This document shows, piece after piece, positions 28,654-38,221 of a stretch of 64,000 nucleotides of DNA (position 1 is the first letter of the stretch; every line of letters begins with the position of its first letter). A program made the position numbers and the translations under genes. The notes beneath the pieces are model-generated. The model did no database searches and was not told where the DNA came from. It saw only the letters and a list, made by a program, of their open reading frames with translations. Source of the stretch: an uncultured Pelagibacteraceae bacterium (GTDB lineage Bacteria; Pseudomonadota; Alphaproteobacteria; Pelagibacterales; Pelagibacteraceae); assembly GCA_902629575.1 (NCBI GenBank), contig CACORJ010000003.1, forward strand, positions 62,001 to 126,000, read 5' to 3'.

Positions 28654-29145
28654 TTAATATTTTGAAACTTTCTCGCCAGCTATAATAGCTTTTAAGTCAC
28701 TGTATTCTTTACAATTACAATCTTTTAACACTTCTAACCTTTCAACTGCAAGATTATGTCTTTTTGTTGCAACATACAATTCTCCCAGATATTCATTGAT
28801 ACCTATGTGCTTTGGATCGATCTCTAAGCCTTGTAAATAATATTTTTCTCCATTTTCAAAATCACCAAGTTTTCTTGTTGTAAAACCTAGATAATTTAAT
28901 GTGTCTGCTTTGTTTGGAAATTTTTTGTTTGATTGAAGTAATAATTTTTGAGCTTTCTTATAACTTTTTTCTGCTTTTTTTAATTTATCTTTTTTTTCAA
29001 AATTTTTTGCTGCTTTTATATGAGTGACAGCCATATCATATTGAGTTTTAGTTTTTGAAGAGCCACTGTCGCTAGAGCCGGCTGCAAATGAATTTGAAAT
29101 TAAAAATACTGAGACAATTAAAGAAATTAAAATTTTTTTTATCAT
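28654..29145 (-). CDS. Exported TPR-repeat protein
   Basis: 163 residues. A signal peptide (about 1-21, IKKILISLIVSVFLISNSFAA) is followed by a Ser/Gly linker and three TPR-like helix pairs (about 38-145), including ADTLNYLGFTTRKLGDFENGEKYYLQGLEIDPKHIGINEYLGELY, where the usual canonical small/large residue pattern is easy to see. TPR domains bind other proteins; the partner is unknown. Two Cys in DCNCKEY near the C-terminus are unusual. Its start overlaps the pxpA stop by 4 nt (ATGA). Confidence 0.8.
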   Translation of the reverse strand: MIKKILISLIVSVFLISNSFAAGSSDSGSSKTKTQYDMAVTHIKAAKNFEKKDKLKKAEKSYKKAQKLLLQSNKKFPNKADTLNYLGFTTRKLGDFENGEKYYLQGLEIDPKHIGINEYLGELYVATKRHNLAVERLEVLKDCNCKEYSDLKAIIAGEKVSKY

Positions 29146-29921
29146 ATAAATTTTTTCATTTTATTTAGTGTTTTTAGTATAAGTCCGTTATCAATCAAGT
29201 TTTTTCTTATAGATCTTGCAGTTTCTAGCGAACTCATATTATCTCCATGTATGCATACCGAGTCGATTTCACAAGGTATTTGTTTCCCACTGTGACAATT
29301 AAGTGACTGAGTTTGAACCATTTTTAGTACATGTTTTTTTGCTTGCTCTGGGTCGGTAATTAAAGCATGAGGTTTTTTTCTTGATACAAGATTTCCATCG
29401 TCTTCATAATTTCTGTCAGCAAATATTTCACAGGCAATTTTCATATCTAACTTTTTTGCAGCATGTTCCATTTTAGATCCTGTTGGCACTAAATAAATTA
29501 AGTCTGGATTTATTCTTTTAATTACTTTTGCCAACGTTGTCGCTAAATCAATATCCTCACATGCCATGTTATTTAAAGCACCATGCGGCTTTATATGAGT
29601 AACATTTTCACCATGTTTGGATGAAATTGATTGAAGAATTTCATATTGATCAATTATCAATTTTTCTATCTCAGAAGAAGATAAATTCATTCTTTCCCTG
29701 CCAAAGTTTTCAGGATCATTAAAGGATGGATGCGCTCCAATACTAACACCATTTGTTTTTGATATTTCAACAACTTTATTCATAGTTTCTTCATCACCTG
29801 CGTGATAACCACATGCTATATTTGCCGAGTTAACTATCTCAAGCAATTCAGGATCATGCTTGTTAGAATGATGTTTAGATTTTTCGCCTAAATCACAATT
29901 TATATTAATTTCAATACTCAT
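29142..29921 (-). CDS. pxpA: 5-Oxoprolinase subunit A
   Basis: 259 residues from the ATG at 29921, which places the conserved IEININCDLGE at the N-terminus as in relatives; an in-frame ATG at 29939 would add six residues into the divergent promoter. PxpA (LamB/YcsF family) works with PxpBC in ATP-dependent opening of 5-oxoproline to glutamate. Motifs: SANIACGYHAGDEETM, GAHPSFNDPENFGRE and IKPHGALNNMAC, holding the usual metal/substrate His and Asp residues. It is divergent from pxpBC with only 21 nt between the two ATGs. Confidence 0.92.
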   Translation of the reverse strand: MSIEININCDLGEKSKHHSNKHDPELLEIVNSANIACGYHAGDEETMNKVVEISKTNGVSIGAHPSFNDPENFGRERMNLSSSEIEKLIIDQYEILQSISSKHGENVTHIKPHGALNNMACEDIDLATTLAKVIKRINPDLIYLVPTGSKMEHAAKKLDMKIACEIFADRNYEDDGNLVSRKKPHALITDPEQAKKHVLKMVQTQSLNCHSGKQIPCEIDSVCIHGDNMSSLETARSIRKNLIDNGLILKTLNKMKKFI

Positions 29922-29929
29922 TATTCTTA

Positions 29930-29937
29930 AGTATAAC
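29930..29937. promoter_or_regulatory. Overlapping back-to-back -10 elements between pxpA and pxpB
   Basis: AGTATAAC contains TATAAC (29932-29937) in the forward direction, 5 nt before the pxpB ATG, and TATACT (29935-29930) in the reverse direction, 8 nt before the pxpA ATG. Neither gene has a ribosome site. Leaderless or near-leaderless messages from one symmetric -10 region fit these distances. Placement is by inspection only. Confidence 0.45.
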
Positions 29938-29942
29938 ATGGC

Positions 29943-30617
29943 ATGATAAAAAATATATCAAATCTTGGTGACGCAGCTTTATATTGTGATTTTGGTAAAA
30001 AGGTGAATAAAGAGATTAACACTCAAGTAATTAAATATTTTAAAACAATAAAAGAAAAAAAAATTTTGGGAATAAATAATCTTACACCATCATATAATAA
30101 ACTAATTATTTCTTTTGACCTTAAAAAAATTAATTTTAATAAGCTTAAAAAGATAGTTGAAAATATTGAAATAACTAAAAATGACAGTATTCAAAATAAA
30201 AAATTTGAAATCCCTGTCTGTTGTGAGAAAGAATTTTCTTTAGATATAAAAAGACTAGAGGAAAAGTTAAAGATGAAGGAGGAAAAAATATATGAGAGTT
30301 TTTTTGAAAAAGAATTTTTTTGCTATATGACAGGTTTTATTGCAGGAATGCCTTTTCTAGGAGATCTAGACGAAAATCTTAGAACAAAACGTCTTGATAC
30401 TCCTAGGGTTAAAGTCCCAAAAGGATCAATTGGTTTAACTGAGCAATTTGCAAATATCTATACCTTTGAGAGTCCTGGAGGATGGAATATCCTTGGCAAT
30501 ACTCCATTAAATATCTTTGATAGCAATAAAGAAAAAGAGCCTAACTTAATTAATCCAGGGGATTTAGTTATATTCAAAAGAATTACTAAAGATAAGTATC
30601 TAGATTATCATGAATAA
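29943..30617 (+). CDS. pxpB: 5-Oxoprolinase subunit B (KipI-like)
   Basis: 224 residues, the usual length. PxpB forms with PxpC the ATP-using part that phosphorylates 5-oxoproline for PxpA. Family motifs: NLGDAALYCDFGKK at the N-terminus, GFIAGMPFLGDLDENLRTKRLDTPRVKVPKGSIGLTEQFANIYTFESPGGWNILGNTPL, including the PRxxVPxGSVG core. In Bacillus the homologue KipI inhibits a sporulation kinase, which is not relevant here. Overlaps pxpC by 8 nt. No ribosome site is visible; see the -10 element 5 nt upstream. Confidence 0.93.
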   Translation: MIKNISNLGDAALYCDFGKKVNKEINTQVIKYFKTIKEKKILGINNLTPSYNKLIISFDLKKINFNKLKKIVENIEITKNDSIQNKKFEIPVCCEKEFSLDIKRLEEKLKMKEEKIYESFFEKEFFCYMTGFIAGMPFLGDLDENLRTKRLDTPRVKVPKGSIGLTEQFANIYTFESPGGWNILGNTPLNIFDSNKEKEPNLINPGDLVIFKRITKDKYLDYHE

Positions 30618-31554
30618 AAATTATTTTGAAATTATAAGAGCTGGTATTAATACAACGTTTCAAGATCTTGGAAGAAAAAACCTTTATCATATAGGGATTC
30701 CATTTAGTGGAGCTATGGATAATAGAAATTACTTATTAGCAAATAAACTTACTGGAAATGATGACAACCATCCAGTGATAGAATTTGCTTATCAGGGACC
30801 TCATTTGAAATATCATGGAGACAAAATAAATATTGCTATCACTGGTGATGTGAGTTTTAAAATTAAAAAAAGAGATAATTTAGTTGATGGAGAATGTTAT
30901 CGTTCTTTTATTTTAGAAAATAATGATGAGTTAGATATTTTATCAACTAATAAATCAGTTTATGGATATCTAGCGATAAGTGGTACATTTGATCTAAAAT
31001 TTCAATGGTCTAGTTGTTCAACAAATACTAAAGCAAATATAGGATCTAATAATGGAGAAAAACTATCTGCAAATCAAAAAATTAATATAAGTGAAGTTAA
31101 TCAAAACTTTATGAATAAAAAATTAAATTATATTAACACAAAGATAGAAAATATTAGAGTTATAAAAGGAACAAATTTCAATTTTTTTTCTGAAAAAGCA
31201 AAAAAAATTTTTTTTGAAAATGAATTTCAAGTTTCTAAATTATCTGATCGTATGGGAATGCGATTAGAAGGAAAAAAATTAGAGAATATTGTGGATACCA
31301 ATATTAGATCTGAAGGCTTGATTAAAGGTGTGATACAAGTACCAGCTGATGGTAATCCAATCATTATGCTCTCAGATCATGGTACTATAGGGGGATATCC
31401 AAAAATTGGTGTAGTTATAAGTGCTGATTATGACAAATTAGTTCAATTAACTCCTGGTTCTGTAATCAAATTTCAGGAGGTCGATTTAAATAGTGCAGAA
31501 ACCCTTTTTAAATTGTATGACTTAGAGACTCAAAATTTAATTTCACGAATTTAA
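30610..31554 (+). CDS. pxpC: 5-Oxoprolinase subunit C (KipA-like)
   Basis: 314 residues. Partner of PxpB in the 5-oxoprolinase complex. The N-terminal motif RAGINTTFQDLGRKNLYHIGIPFSGAMDNRNYLLAN is diagnostic, and the C-terminal core VSKLSDRMGMRLEGK...SEGLIKGVIQVPADGNPIIMLSDHGTIGGYPKIGVV is highly conserved. The middle third is more diverged and Asn/Lys-rich. Its stop overlaps the start of a DMT permease (TAATG). The set allows growth on, or detoxification of, 5-oxoproline, a glutathione and glutamine breakdown product. Confidence 0.93.
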   Translation: MNKNYFEIIRAGINTTFQDLGRKNLYHIGIPFSGAMDNRNYLLANKLTGNDDNHPVIEFAYQGPHLKYHGDKINIAITGDVSFKIKKRDNLVDGECYRSFILENNDELDILSTNKSVYGYLAISGTFDLKFQWSSCSTNTKANIGSNNGEKLSANQKINISEVNQNFMNKKLNYINTKIENIRVIKGTNFNFFSEKAKKIFFENEFQVSKLSDRMGMRLEGKKLENIVDTNIRSEGLIKGVIQVPADGNPIIMLSDHGTIGGYPKIGVVISADYDKLVQLTPGSVIKFQEVDLNSAETLFKLYDLETQNLISRI

Positions 31555-32432
31555 TGAATATTTTAAAAAGTTTACCTGGTCCATTACTGATATTTTTTGG
31601 CGCTTTTAGTCTAAGCTTTGGGGGACTAATAGTGAAATCTTTTGAAGGGGCAACATTATGGCAAATATTATTTTGGAGGTCCTTATTTTTCTCTCTTACT
31701 GTTTTATCTTTTTTGATAATTACTTATAGAAGTAAGTTTTTAAAATCGTTTTATGTTTCTGGATTACCAGGTTTTGTTGGTGGATTAATATTATCTATTG
31801 GTTTTTGTGGTTATGTTTTTGCTATGTATAATACTACAGTTGCTAATACTAACTTCATAATATCACTTCAAATCTTATTTTTAGCTATATTTGGTTTTTT
31901 TTTCTTAAAAGAAAAGATTAACTTAATTACATTAATTTCAATTATTTTAGCAATGTCTGGAGTGATACTAATGGTTGGAAATTCATTATCTCCAGGAGAA
32001 TTATCTGGAAATTTAGCAGCTTTCACAATGCCAATTACTTTTGCAGTTTTGATAATGGTCGTCAGAAAATTTCCATCTGTTGACATGGTGCCAGCACAGT
32101 TCATTGCTGGTATAAGCTCATGTCTCATCGGTTTATCACTTTCACCTACTATAATGATTTCATCTCATGATATTTTTTTAGGTTTTTTGGCTGGATTTTT
32201 TCAAATAGGTTTTGGTTTTATATTTATAACTATAGGTGCAAGAACAACCCCATCCGCAATGGTTGGAATAATTATGTTATCTGAATCTGTTCTTGGTCCT
32301 ATTTGGGCTTTTCTTTTTGTGAGCGAAATACCGTCATTATATGGGTTGATAGGGGGTTCAATAATACTTTTTGCAGTATTATTACAGTTTTACACGCTTT
32401 TAAAAAAACCAAAGGCAATCGTTTCTAATTGA
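31554..32432 (+). CDS. DMT-superfamily permease (EamA family)
   Basis: 292 residues, ten membrane helices in two EamA repeats. The sequence GALSFGGLIVKSF-like opening (FGAFSLSFGGLIVKSFEGATLWQILFWRS) and ARTTPSAMVGIIMLSESVLGPIWAFLF resemble the RarD/YdcZ-neighbour EamA group. Its start is coupled to the pxpC stop, so transport of 5-oxoproline or a related acid is an attractive but unproven role. The glycine riboswitch starts within about 10 nt of its stop, with no terminator between, so read-through into gcvT is likely. Confidence 0.88.
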   Translation: MNILKSLPGPLLIFFGAFSLSFGGLIVKSFEGATLWQILFWRSLFFSLTVLSFLIITYRSKFLKSFYVSGLPGFVGGLILSIGFCGYVFAMYNTTVANTNFIISLQILFLAIFGFFFLKEKINLITLISIILAMSGVILMVGNSLSPGELSGNLAAFTMPITFAVLIMVVRKFPSVDMVPAQFIAGISSCLIGLSLSPTIMISSHDIFLGFLAGFFQIGFGFIFITIGARTTPSAMVGIIMLSESVLGPIWAFLFVSEIPSLYGLIGGSIILFAVLLQFYTLLKKPKAIVSN

Positions 32433-32435
32433 CAT

Positions 32436-32622
32436 TTTAAGTCTCTTATAGGACTATCGACTTACGGGAGAGACTACAGACTATCGTAGCGCCGAAGGAG
32501 CAACCACCCAGGAATCTCTCAGGCAAAAAGGACCGTAAAGTATTAACTCTGGAAAGAGATTAAATTCTCGCCGAAGGAGCAAAACTCTCAGGCAAATATA
32601 CAGATGGGTAAACAGAGTTAAT
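32436..32622 (+). promoter_or_regulatory. Tandem glycine riboswitch upstream of gcvT
   Basis: Two consecutive aptamers are visible. Aptamer 1 spans about 32460-32540, with P1 CTTACGG/CCGTAAAG and the core elements GCGCCGAAGGAGCAA and CTCTCAGGCAAAAAGGACC. Aptamer 2 spans 32543-32621, with CGCCGAAGGAGCAA, CTCTCAGGCAAA and GATGGG. Its P1 is TTAACTCTG (32543-32551) with CAGAGTTAA (32613-32621). These are the class hallmarks of the glycine riboswitch, which turns on glycine cleavage when glycine is high; such switches are known in SAR11. There is no separate expression platform: P1 of aptamer 2 ends 1 nt before the gcvT ATG. Confidence 0.96.
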
Positions 32623-33729
32623 ATGGAAACAAAAAAAACATCATTATATCAATTGCATCAAAAAAATCGTGCTAAGTTTGTAGAGTTTGCAGGCTACCAA
32701 ATGCCTATACAATACTCAGATGGAATTGTTGAGGAGCATAAATTTACTAGAAGTCATGCAGGTATATTTGATGTTTCTCATATGGGCCAATTATTTATTT
32801 ACGGAGGTGACGACTTAGTTGAAGATTTAGAAAAAATATTTCCTTTAGATTTAAAAAATTTAGAAATAAATCATTCAAAATATAGTTTTTTAATGAATGA
32901 TGAAGCAGGAATATATGATGATTTAATAATCACAAAGATTGAAAAAGGTTTTCTGATTATCCTTAATGCTGCCTGTAAAGATAACGATTTTAGAATTATA
33001 AGTGAATTATTAAATGATAAATATCAAATGGATCTAGATAAAAAAAGATCATTGATTGCTCTACAAGGACCTAAATCATCTGAGATATTAAATTACATAA
33101 TTGAGGGGGTGGTTGATCTTAATTTTATGTCTGGAGGCATGTTCAAATTTCAAGAACAAAAGATTTATGTTACTCGTTCAGGATATACTGGAGAAGATGG
33201 ATTTGAAGTTTCAATTGTTAATGAATTAGCTGAAAATTTTACAAAAGAACTAATTAATAAAGGAGCGAAGTTGATTGGCTTAGGTGCTAGAGATACATTA
33301 AGATTAGAGGCAGGATTGTGTTTATATGGTCATGAACTTGATAAAGACAAAACACCAGTTGAGGCAAATTTAAAATGGGCAATCTCTAAAGAAAGAATAT
33401 CTCAAGGAAATTTTATAGGATCTCAAATAATAACAAAACAATTAAGTGATGGAGTAGATAAAATTAGAGTTGGTATTAAGCCAGAAGGAAGAGTTATAGC
33501 TAGGGAAAAAACTAAAATATTTAATCAATCAGATGCTTATATTGGTGAAATTACGAGTGGAACATTTGGCCCAAGTGTTAATGGACCTGTTGCCATGGGA
33601 TATGTAGAAAATGAATTCTCAAAAAAAAATACAAAAGTTTTTTTAGAAGTGAGAGGGAAAAAATATCCAGCGAATATTTGTGGATTACCATTTTATAAAA
33701 AAAGTTATGTGAAAGGAGCTAATAAATGA
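32623..33729 (+). CDS. gcvT: Glycine cleavage system T protein (aminomethyltransferase)
   Basis: 368 residues. It takes the aminomethyl group from lipoylated GcvH, releases ammonia and passes the carbon to tetrahydrofolate. Motifs: [38 protein letters not shown] at the N-terminus, [18 protein letters not shown] [15 protein letters not shown], and [20 protein letters not shown] with the folate-binding Asp region. Complete length. Start at the first ATG after the riboswitch; no free ribosome site, as the region is in aptamer 2. It overlaps gcvH by 4 nt. Confidence 0.97.
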   Translation: METKKTSLYQLHQKNRAKFVEFAGYQMPIQYSDGIVEEHKFTRSHAGIFDVSHMGQLFIYGGDDLVEDLEKIFPLDLKNLEINHSKYSFLMNDEAGIYDDLIITKIEKGFLIILNAACKDNDFRIISELLNDKYQMDLDKKRSLIALQGPKSSEILNYIIEGVVDLNFMSGGMFKFQEQKIYVTRSGYTGEDGFEVSIVNELAENFTKELINKGAKLIGLGARDTLRLEAGLCLYGHELDKDKTPVEANLKWAISKERISQGNFIGSQIITKQLSDGVDKIRVGIKPEGRVIAREKTKIFNQSDAYIGEITSGTFGPSVNGPVAMGYVENEFSKKNTKVFLEVRGKKYPANICGLPFYKKSYVKGANK

Positions 33730-34106
33730 GCGAAGTAAAATACTCTAAAGAGCATGAGTGGATTACCTTAGATGGAGATGTAGCTACAATAGGAATTACA
33801 AAACATGCAACAGAAATGCTTGGTGATATAGTTTTTGCAGAACTTCCAGAAAAAGGATCTAATGTTGAAAAAGATGGTACTGCAGGGGTGGTAGAATCTA
33901 CAAAAGCAGCTAGTGATGTTTACACTCCAGTAAGTGGAGAGGTAGTAGATACTAATCAAACAATTGTAGATGATCCTTCCAAAATTAATGAAGATCCAGA
34001 AGGTTCAGCTTGGTTTTTCAAACTTAAAATGAAAGATCAGTCTGAAATGGATAGTCTAATGAACAAAGAAGAATACGATAAATTTGCAAAGGAGAGCTCT
34101 AGTTAA
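33726..34106 (+). CDS. gcvH: Glycine cleavage system H protein (lipoyl carrier)
   Basis: 126 residues. The lipoyl-carrying shuttle between P, T and L proteins. The lipoylation site is Lys60 in [17 protein letters not shown], and the N-terminal KYSKEHEWI is standard, as is [10 protein letters not shown] near the end. It overlaps gcvT (ATGA) and shares a base with the gcvP start (TAATG), giving tight three-gene coupling. The L protein (lipoamide dehydrogenase) is not in the window. Confidence 0.98.
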   Translation: MSEVKYSKEHEWITLDGDVATIGITKHATEMLGDIVFAELPEKGSNVEKDGTAGVVESTKAASDVYTPVSGEVVDTNQTIVDDPSKINEDPEGSAWFFKLKMKDQSEMDSLMNKEEYDKFAKESSS

Positions 34107-36976
34107 TGTTACATAATTCCCAAAAAGATTTTTTAAAAAGACATATTGGACCTTCAGATGAGGATCAAAATAAAATGCTAAAGGAACTTAATTATAAATC
34201 TTTAGATGATTTAATTAAAAGTACAGTTCCAGAAAAAATACAATTGAAAGATGAACTTAATATTGGCGAGTCTAATTCAGAATATGAAGCTCTAAGAAAA
34301 CTAAAGGCAATATCAAAAAAAAATGAAATTTATTCAAATTTTATTGGGATGGGTTACTACGGAACTTATACTCCATATGTAATATTAAGAAATATTTTAG
34401 AAAATCCAGGCTGGTATACTTCTTATACACCTTATCAACCTGAAGTAGCTCAAGGAAGATTGGAAATGTTACTTAATTTTCAACAAATGATAGTTGATTT
34501 TACTGGAATGGACATTGCAAATGCATCTCTATTAGATGAAGGAACTGCAGCTGCAGAAGCTATGGGATTAAGTAATAGATTAAATAAAAATGACAGTAAT
34601 TTAATTTTTGTTTCAGAAAATTGTCATCCACAAACAATTGATGTAATTCAAACAAGAGCAGAACCAATGGGATTAAAAGTGCTTGTTGGTGATGAAGATA
34701 AAGTGCTGGATCAATTAAAAGAGGATTTAGTTTGTGGTATATTGCAATATCCAGGAACTTTAGGTGATATAAAAGATCCTAGTGAGTCTATAAGTAAAAT
34801 ACATAAAAGAAATGGTAAAGCAATATTAGCTTGTGATTTATTAGCTCTTGCTAAGTTAAAAACACCAAGGGAACTAGGAGCAGATATAGCTGTAGGAAGC
34901 TCTCAAAGATTTGGAATTCCAATGGGTTATGGTGGACCACATGCAGCTTTTTTTGCAACTAAAGACGAATTTAAAAGATCTATGCCAGGAAGAATTGTAG
35001 GTGTGTCTGTTGATAGACATGGAAGCAAAGCATATAGATTGTCATTACAAACAAGAGAACAACACATAAGAAGAGATAAAGCGACAAGTAATATTTGTAC
35101 TGCTCAAGCTTTATTAGCAATTGTCTCAGCAGCATATGCTATTTATCACGGTCCAGAAGGTATACGAACTATTGCTGAGAGAGTTTCTCAATTGGCCAAA
35201 AACTTTGCCGATAAATTGAAACAATCAGGATACGAAATTTATTCAGATCATTTTTTTGACACCGTTACTATTGTTACTAAAGACAAAACTAATCAAATTT
35301 ATAAAAATGCTTTGGATCAAAAAGTGAATATTAGAAAAGTAAATTCAGAAATGCTTGCTATTTCTTTTGATGAAAAGAAAAATGTTTATAGAGTAAATCA
35401 ATTATTAAAAATTTTTAATGCAGCAGAGTCAATTAAAAAAGAGGATCCGACAGTAAGTTTACCTAATCTACCAAAGAATTTATTAAGGACTTCAAAGTAT
35501 TTAGAACATCCTGTTTTTAATTTATATCATTCAGAAACAGAAATGCTTAGATATCTTAAGAAATTAGAGGATAAAGATATTGCATTAAACAGAACTATGA
35601 TTGCACTTGGTTCGTGCACTATGAAATTAAATGCTACTGCAGAAATGATACCTATTTCATGGAGAGAATTAGCTGAACCTCACCCGTTTGTGCCTATTGA
35701 GCAGATGGAAGGATATAGAGCATTATTCACTGATCTTAAAAATTGGCTAAGATCAATTACTGGTTTTTCTGGAGTTTCACTTCAGCCTAATGCAGGTGCT
35801 CAAGGTGAATATGCAGGTTTAATGGTAATAAGAAAATATCATTTAGACAGAGGGAATGAAAATAGAAATATATGCTTAATACCAAGTTCTGCACATGGAA
35901 CAAATCCTGCAAGTGCACAAATGGTTGGTATGAAAGTAGTAGTTGTTAATTGCGATAAAGAAGGAAATGTTGATTTTGAGGATTTAAAGAAAAAAGCAGA
36001 AATGCACTCAGAGAATCTTGGAGCCTTAATGGTCACATATCCATCTACGCATGGAGTATTTGAGGAAAAAATAACTGAGATATGTGAATTAATTCATAAG
36101 CACGGAGGTCAAGTTTACATGGATGGCGCAAATTTAAATGCACTTGTTGGTATAGCGAGACCTGGAAATTTTGGTCCAGATGTATGTCATATTAATTTAC
36201 ACAAAACATTCTGCATTCCGCATGGGGGAGGAGGACCTGGAATGGGACCAATTGCGTGTAAAAGACATTTGCAAGTTTATTTACCTAATCATCCAGTTGT
36301 TAAAGATTGCGGACCTGCTACAGGAATAGGAGCAGTTTCAGCAGCACCTTGGGGCAGCTCAAGTATTTTATCAATTTCATGGATGTATATTAAAATGATG
36401 GGCTCTCAAGGATTAAAACTTGCTACACAAGTTGCAATATTAAATGCAAATTACATCGCAAAAAGACTAAAAGATCACTATCCAATTCTTTACAAAGGCT
36501 CAAATGGTAATGTAGCTCACGAATGTATAATTGATATTAGATCAATTAAAAGTGAAACAGGAATTACCGAAGAAGACATAGCTAAAAGACTAATTGATTA
36601 TGGTTTTCATGCTCCAACTATGTCATGGCCAGTAGCAGGTACAATGATGATTGAACCAACTGAAAGCGAGAGTTTATCTGAACTGGATAGATTTTGTGAT
36701 ACTTTGATTAGCATTAAATCAGAGATAGATATGATTAAGTCAGGTAAATTTGATAAAGTTGATAATCCAATCAAAAACGCACCTCACACTGATATAGAAT
36801 TAGCTTCAGATAAATGGGAACATAAATACTCTAGAGAGCAAGCTGCTTATCCGGCAAAATTTTTAAAAGCAAATAAATTTTGGCCTCCAGTTGCAAGAGT
36901 AGACAATGTGTATGGAGATAAAAATATTTTTTGTACTTGCCCAAGTATGGATGAATTTAAAGAAGATGCAGCATAA
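34106..36976 (+). CDS. gcvP: Glycine dehydrogenase (decarboxylating), P protein
   Basis: 956 residues, the fused single-chain form. A PLP enzyme that decarboxylates glycine and loads the remainder on GcvH. The N-terminal half starts FLKRHIGPSDEDQNKMLKEL with EGTAAAEAM; the catalytic half has LGSCTMKLNATAEMIPI, SAHGTNPASAQM and the PLP-lysine motif NLHKTFCIPHGGGGPGMGPI. All key regions are present. The end lies 6 nt before an FAD-dependent gene with no terminator between, so part of the gcv message may continue into the lipid cluster. Confidence 0.98.
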   Translation: MLHNSQKDFLKRHIGPSDEDQNKMLKELNYKSLDDLIKSTVPEKIQLKDELNIGESNSEYEALRKLKAISKKNEIYSNFIGMGYYGTYTPYVILRNILENPGWYTSYTPYQPEVAQGRLEMLLNFQQMIVDFTGMDIANASLLDEGTAAAEAMGLSNRLNKNDSNLIFVSENCHPQTIDVIQTRAEPMGLKVLVGDEDKVLDQLKEDLVCGILQYPGTLGDIKDPSESISKIHKRNGKAILACDLLALAKLKTPRELGADIAVGSSQRFGIPMGYGGPHAAFFATKDEFKRSMPGRIVGVSVDRHGSKAYRLSLQTREQHIRRDKATSNICTAQALLAIVSAAYAIYHGPEGIRTIAERVSQLAKNFADKLKQSGYEIYSDHFFDTVTIVTKDKTNQIYKNALDQKVNIRKVNSEMLAISFDEKKNVYRVNQLLKIFNAAESIKKEDPTVSLPNLPKNLLRTSKYLEHPVFNLYHSETEMLRYLKKLEDKDIALNRTMIALGSCTMKLNATAEMIPISWRELAEPHPFVPIEQMEGYRALFTDLKNWLRSITGFSGVSLQPNAGAQGEYAGLMVIRKYHLDRGNENRNICLIPSSAHGTNPASAQMVGMKVVVVNCDKEGNVDFEDLKKKAEMHSENLGALMVTYPSTHGVFEEKITEICELIHKHGGQVYMDGANLNALVGIARPGNFGPDVCHINLHKTFCIPHGGGGPGMGPIACKRHLQVYLPNHPVVKDCGPATGIGAVSAAPWGSSSILSISWMYIKMMGSQGLKLATQVAILNANYIAKRLKDHYPILYKGSNGNVAHECIIDIRSIKSETGITEEDIAKRLIDYGFHAPTMSWPVAGTMMIEPTESESLSELDRFCDTLISIKSEIDMIKSGKFDKVDNPIKNAPHTDIELASDKWEHKYSREQAAYPAKFLKANKFWPPVARVDNVYGDKNIFCTCPSMDEFKEDAA

Positions 36977-36982
36977 TAATTA

Positions 36983-38221
36983 ATGAAAATAGCTGTAGTT
37001 GGGTCAGGTATTTCCGGATTAAGTGCAGCTTATTACTTATCTAAAAAACAAAATGTGGATCTTTTTGAAAAAGAAGATCGTTTTGGGGGACATTCTCACA
37101 CAATTGATTTATTTTTTGATGAAAAAAAAGTTTCAGTAGATATTGGTTTTATTGTTTTCAATTTTAAAACTTATCCAAACTTAATAAATTTTTTTCAGGA
37201 AAATGATGTTCAAGTTGAAAAAAGCAATATGTCATTTTCAGTTTCAGTAGATAATACTAATTTTGAGTACTGTGGAAAAGGCTTAAATGGAATCTTTTCT
37301 AATAAATCAAATTTATTCAATATTGACTTCTTAAAAATGTTTTTTGATATTATTAAGTTTTATAAAAAAAGTGATCAAGAAGCTATTTCGAGTGAAAAAA
37401 TTACTTTAGGAGAATATTTAGAAAAAAATAAATTATCTAAAACATTTATTGATTATCATATTATACCAATGGTATCTGCTATTTGGTCTATGCCTCCTTT
37501 CGAGGCAAGTAAAATGCCAATAAGTTTTTTTTTAAAATTTTTTCAAAATCATGGTTTATTTAAGTTAAGAAATAGACCTCAGTGGTATACCGTATCCAAT
37601 AGAAGTAGAACTTACGTTAGTAAAATAATTTCTCAAATAAGTGGAGAACATTATAAAAATTACAAAGTTACAAAAATTAAAAGAAAATCATCAGGATTAG
37701 ATCTGTACTATGGCGGAGAAAGTGAGTTTTTTCATTATGATAAAGTAATATTAGCCACACATGCAGATGAGGCTTTAAAATTAATTGAAAATCCTACTGA
37801 AGATGAAAAAAATATTCTTTCTAATTTTAATTATAAACAAAATATAGCTTACATACATACGGATCAACGAGCTATGCCAAAAAATAAAAAAGCTTGGTCT
37901 TCTTGGAATTCATCAATAGATGATAAAAATTTAGAAAAAAATTCAATTACATATTGGTTAAATTTATTACAAAACTTGAAGTGTGATAAAAATATTTTTT
38001 TAACACTTAACCCTTATTTTAAAATTGATGAGGAAAAAATATTAAAAAAGGTTAAATTCACACACCCTTATTATGATCAAAATGCATTAAACGCACAATC
38101 TGAGCTTGCTAAAATACAAAATCAAAAAGATTTGCTTTTTTGTGGAAGTTATTTTGGTTACGGATTTCATGAAGATGGAATAAAATCATCTATTGAAATG
38201 ATAAAAAACCTTAATGACTAA
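36983..38221 (+). CDS. FAD/NAD(P)-binding amine-oxidase-like protein (COG2907 type)
   Basis: 412 residues. The N-terminal FAD motif KIAVVGSGISGLSAAYYLSK and FEKEDRFGGHSHTI are followed by the family's VDIGFIVFNFKTYPNLINFF. The C-terminus FCGSYFGYGFHEDGIKSSIEM closes the flavin site. COG2907 proteins nearly always neighbour DUF1365 and a cyclopropane-fatty-acid-synthase homologue, as here. In Rhodobacter-like bacteria related proteins take part in methylated or furan fatty acid formation as lipid desaturases/oxidases; a similar role is inferred. It overlaps the DUF1365 gene by 8 nt. Confidence 0.85.
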   Translation: MKIAVVGSGISGLSAAYYLSKKQNVDLFEKEDRFGGHSHTIDLFFDEKKVSVDIGFIVFNFKTYPNLINFFQENDVQVEKSNMSFSVSVDNTNFEYCGKGLNGIFSNKSNLFNIDFLKMFFDIIKFYKKSDQEAISSEKITLGEYLEKNKLSKTFIDYHIIPMVSAIWSMPPFEASKMPISFFLKFFQNHGLFKLRNRPQWYTVSNRSRTYVSKIISQISGEHYKNYKVTKIKRKSSGLDLYYGGESEFFHYDKVILATHADEALKLIENPTEDEKNILSNFNYKQNIAYIHTDQRAMPKNKKAWSSWNSSIDDKNLEKNSITYWLNLLQNLKCDKNIFLTLNPYFKIDEEKILKKVKFTHPYYDQNALNAQSELAKIQNQKDLLFCGSYFGYGFHEDGIKSSIEMIKNLND

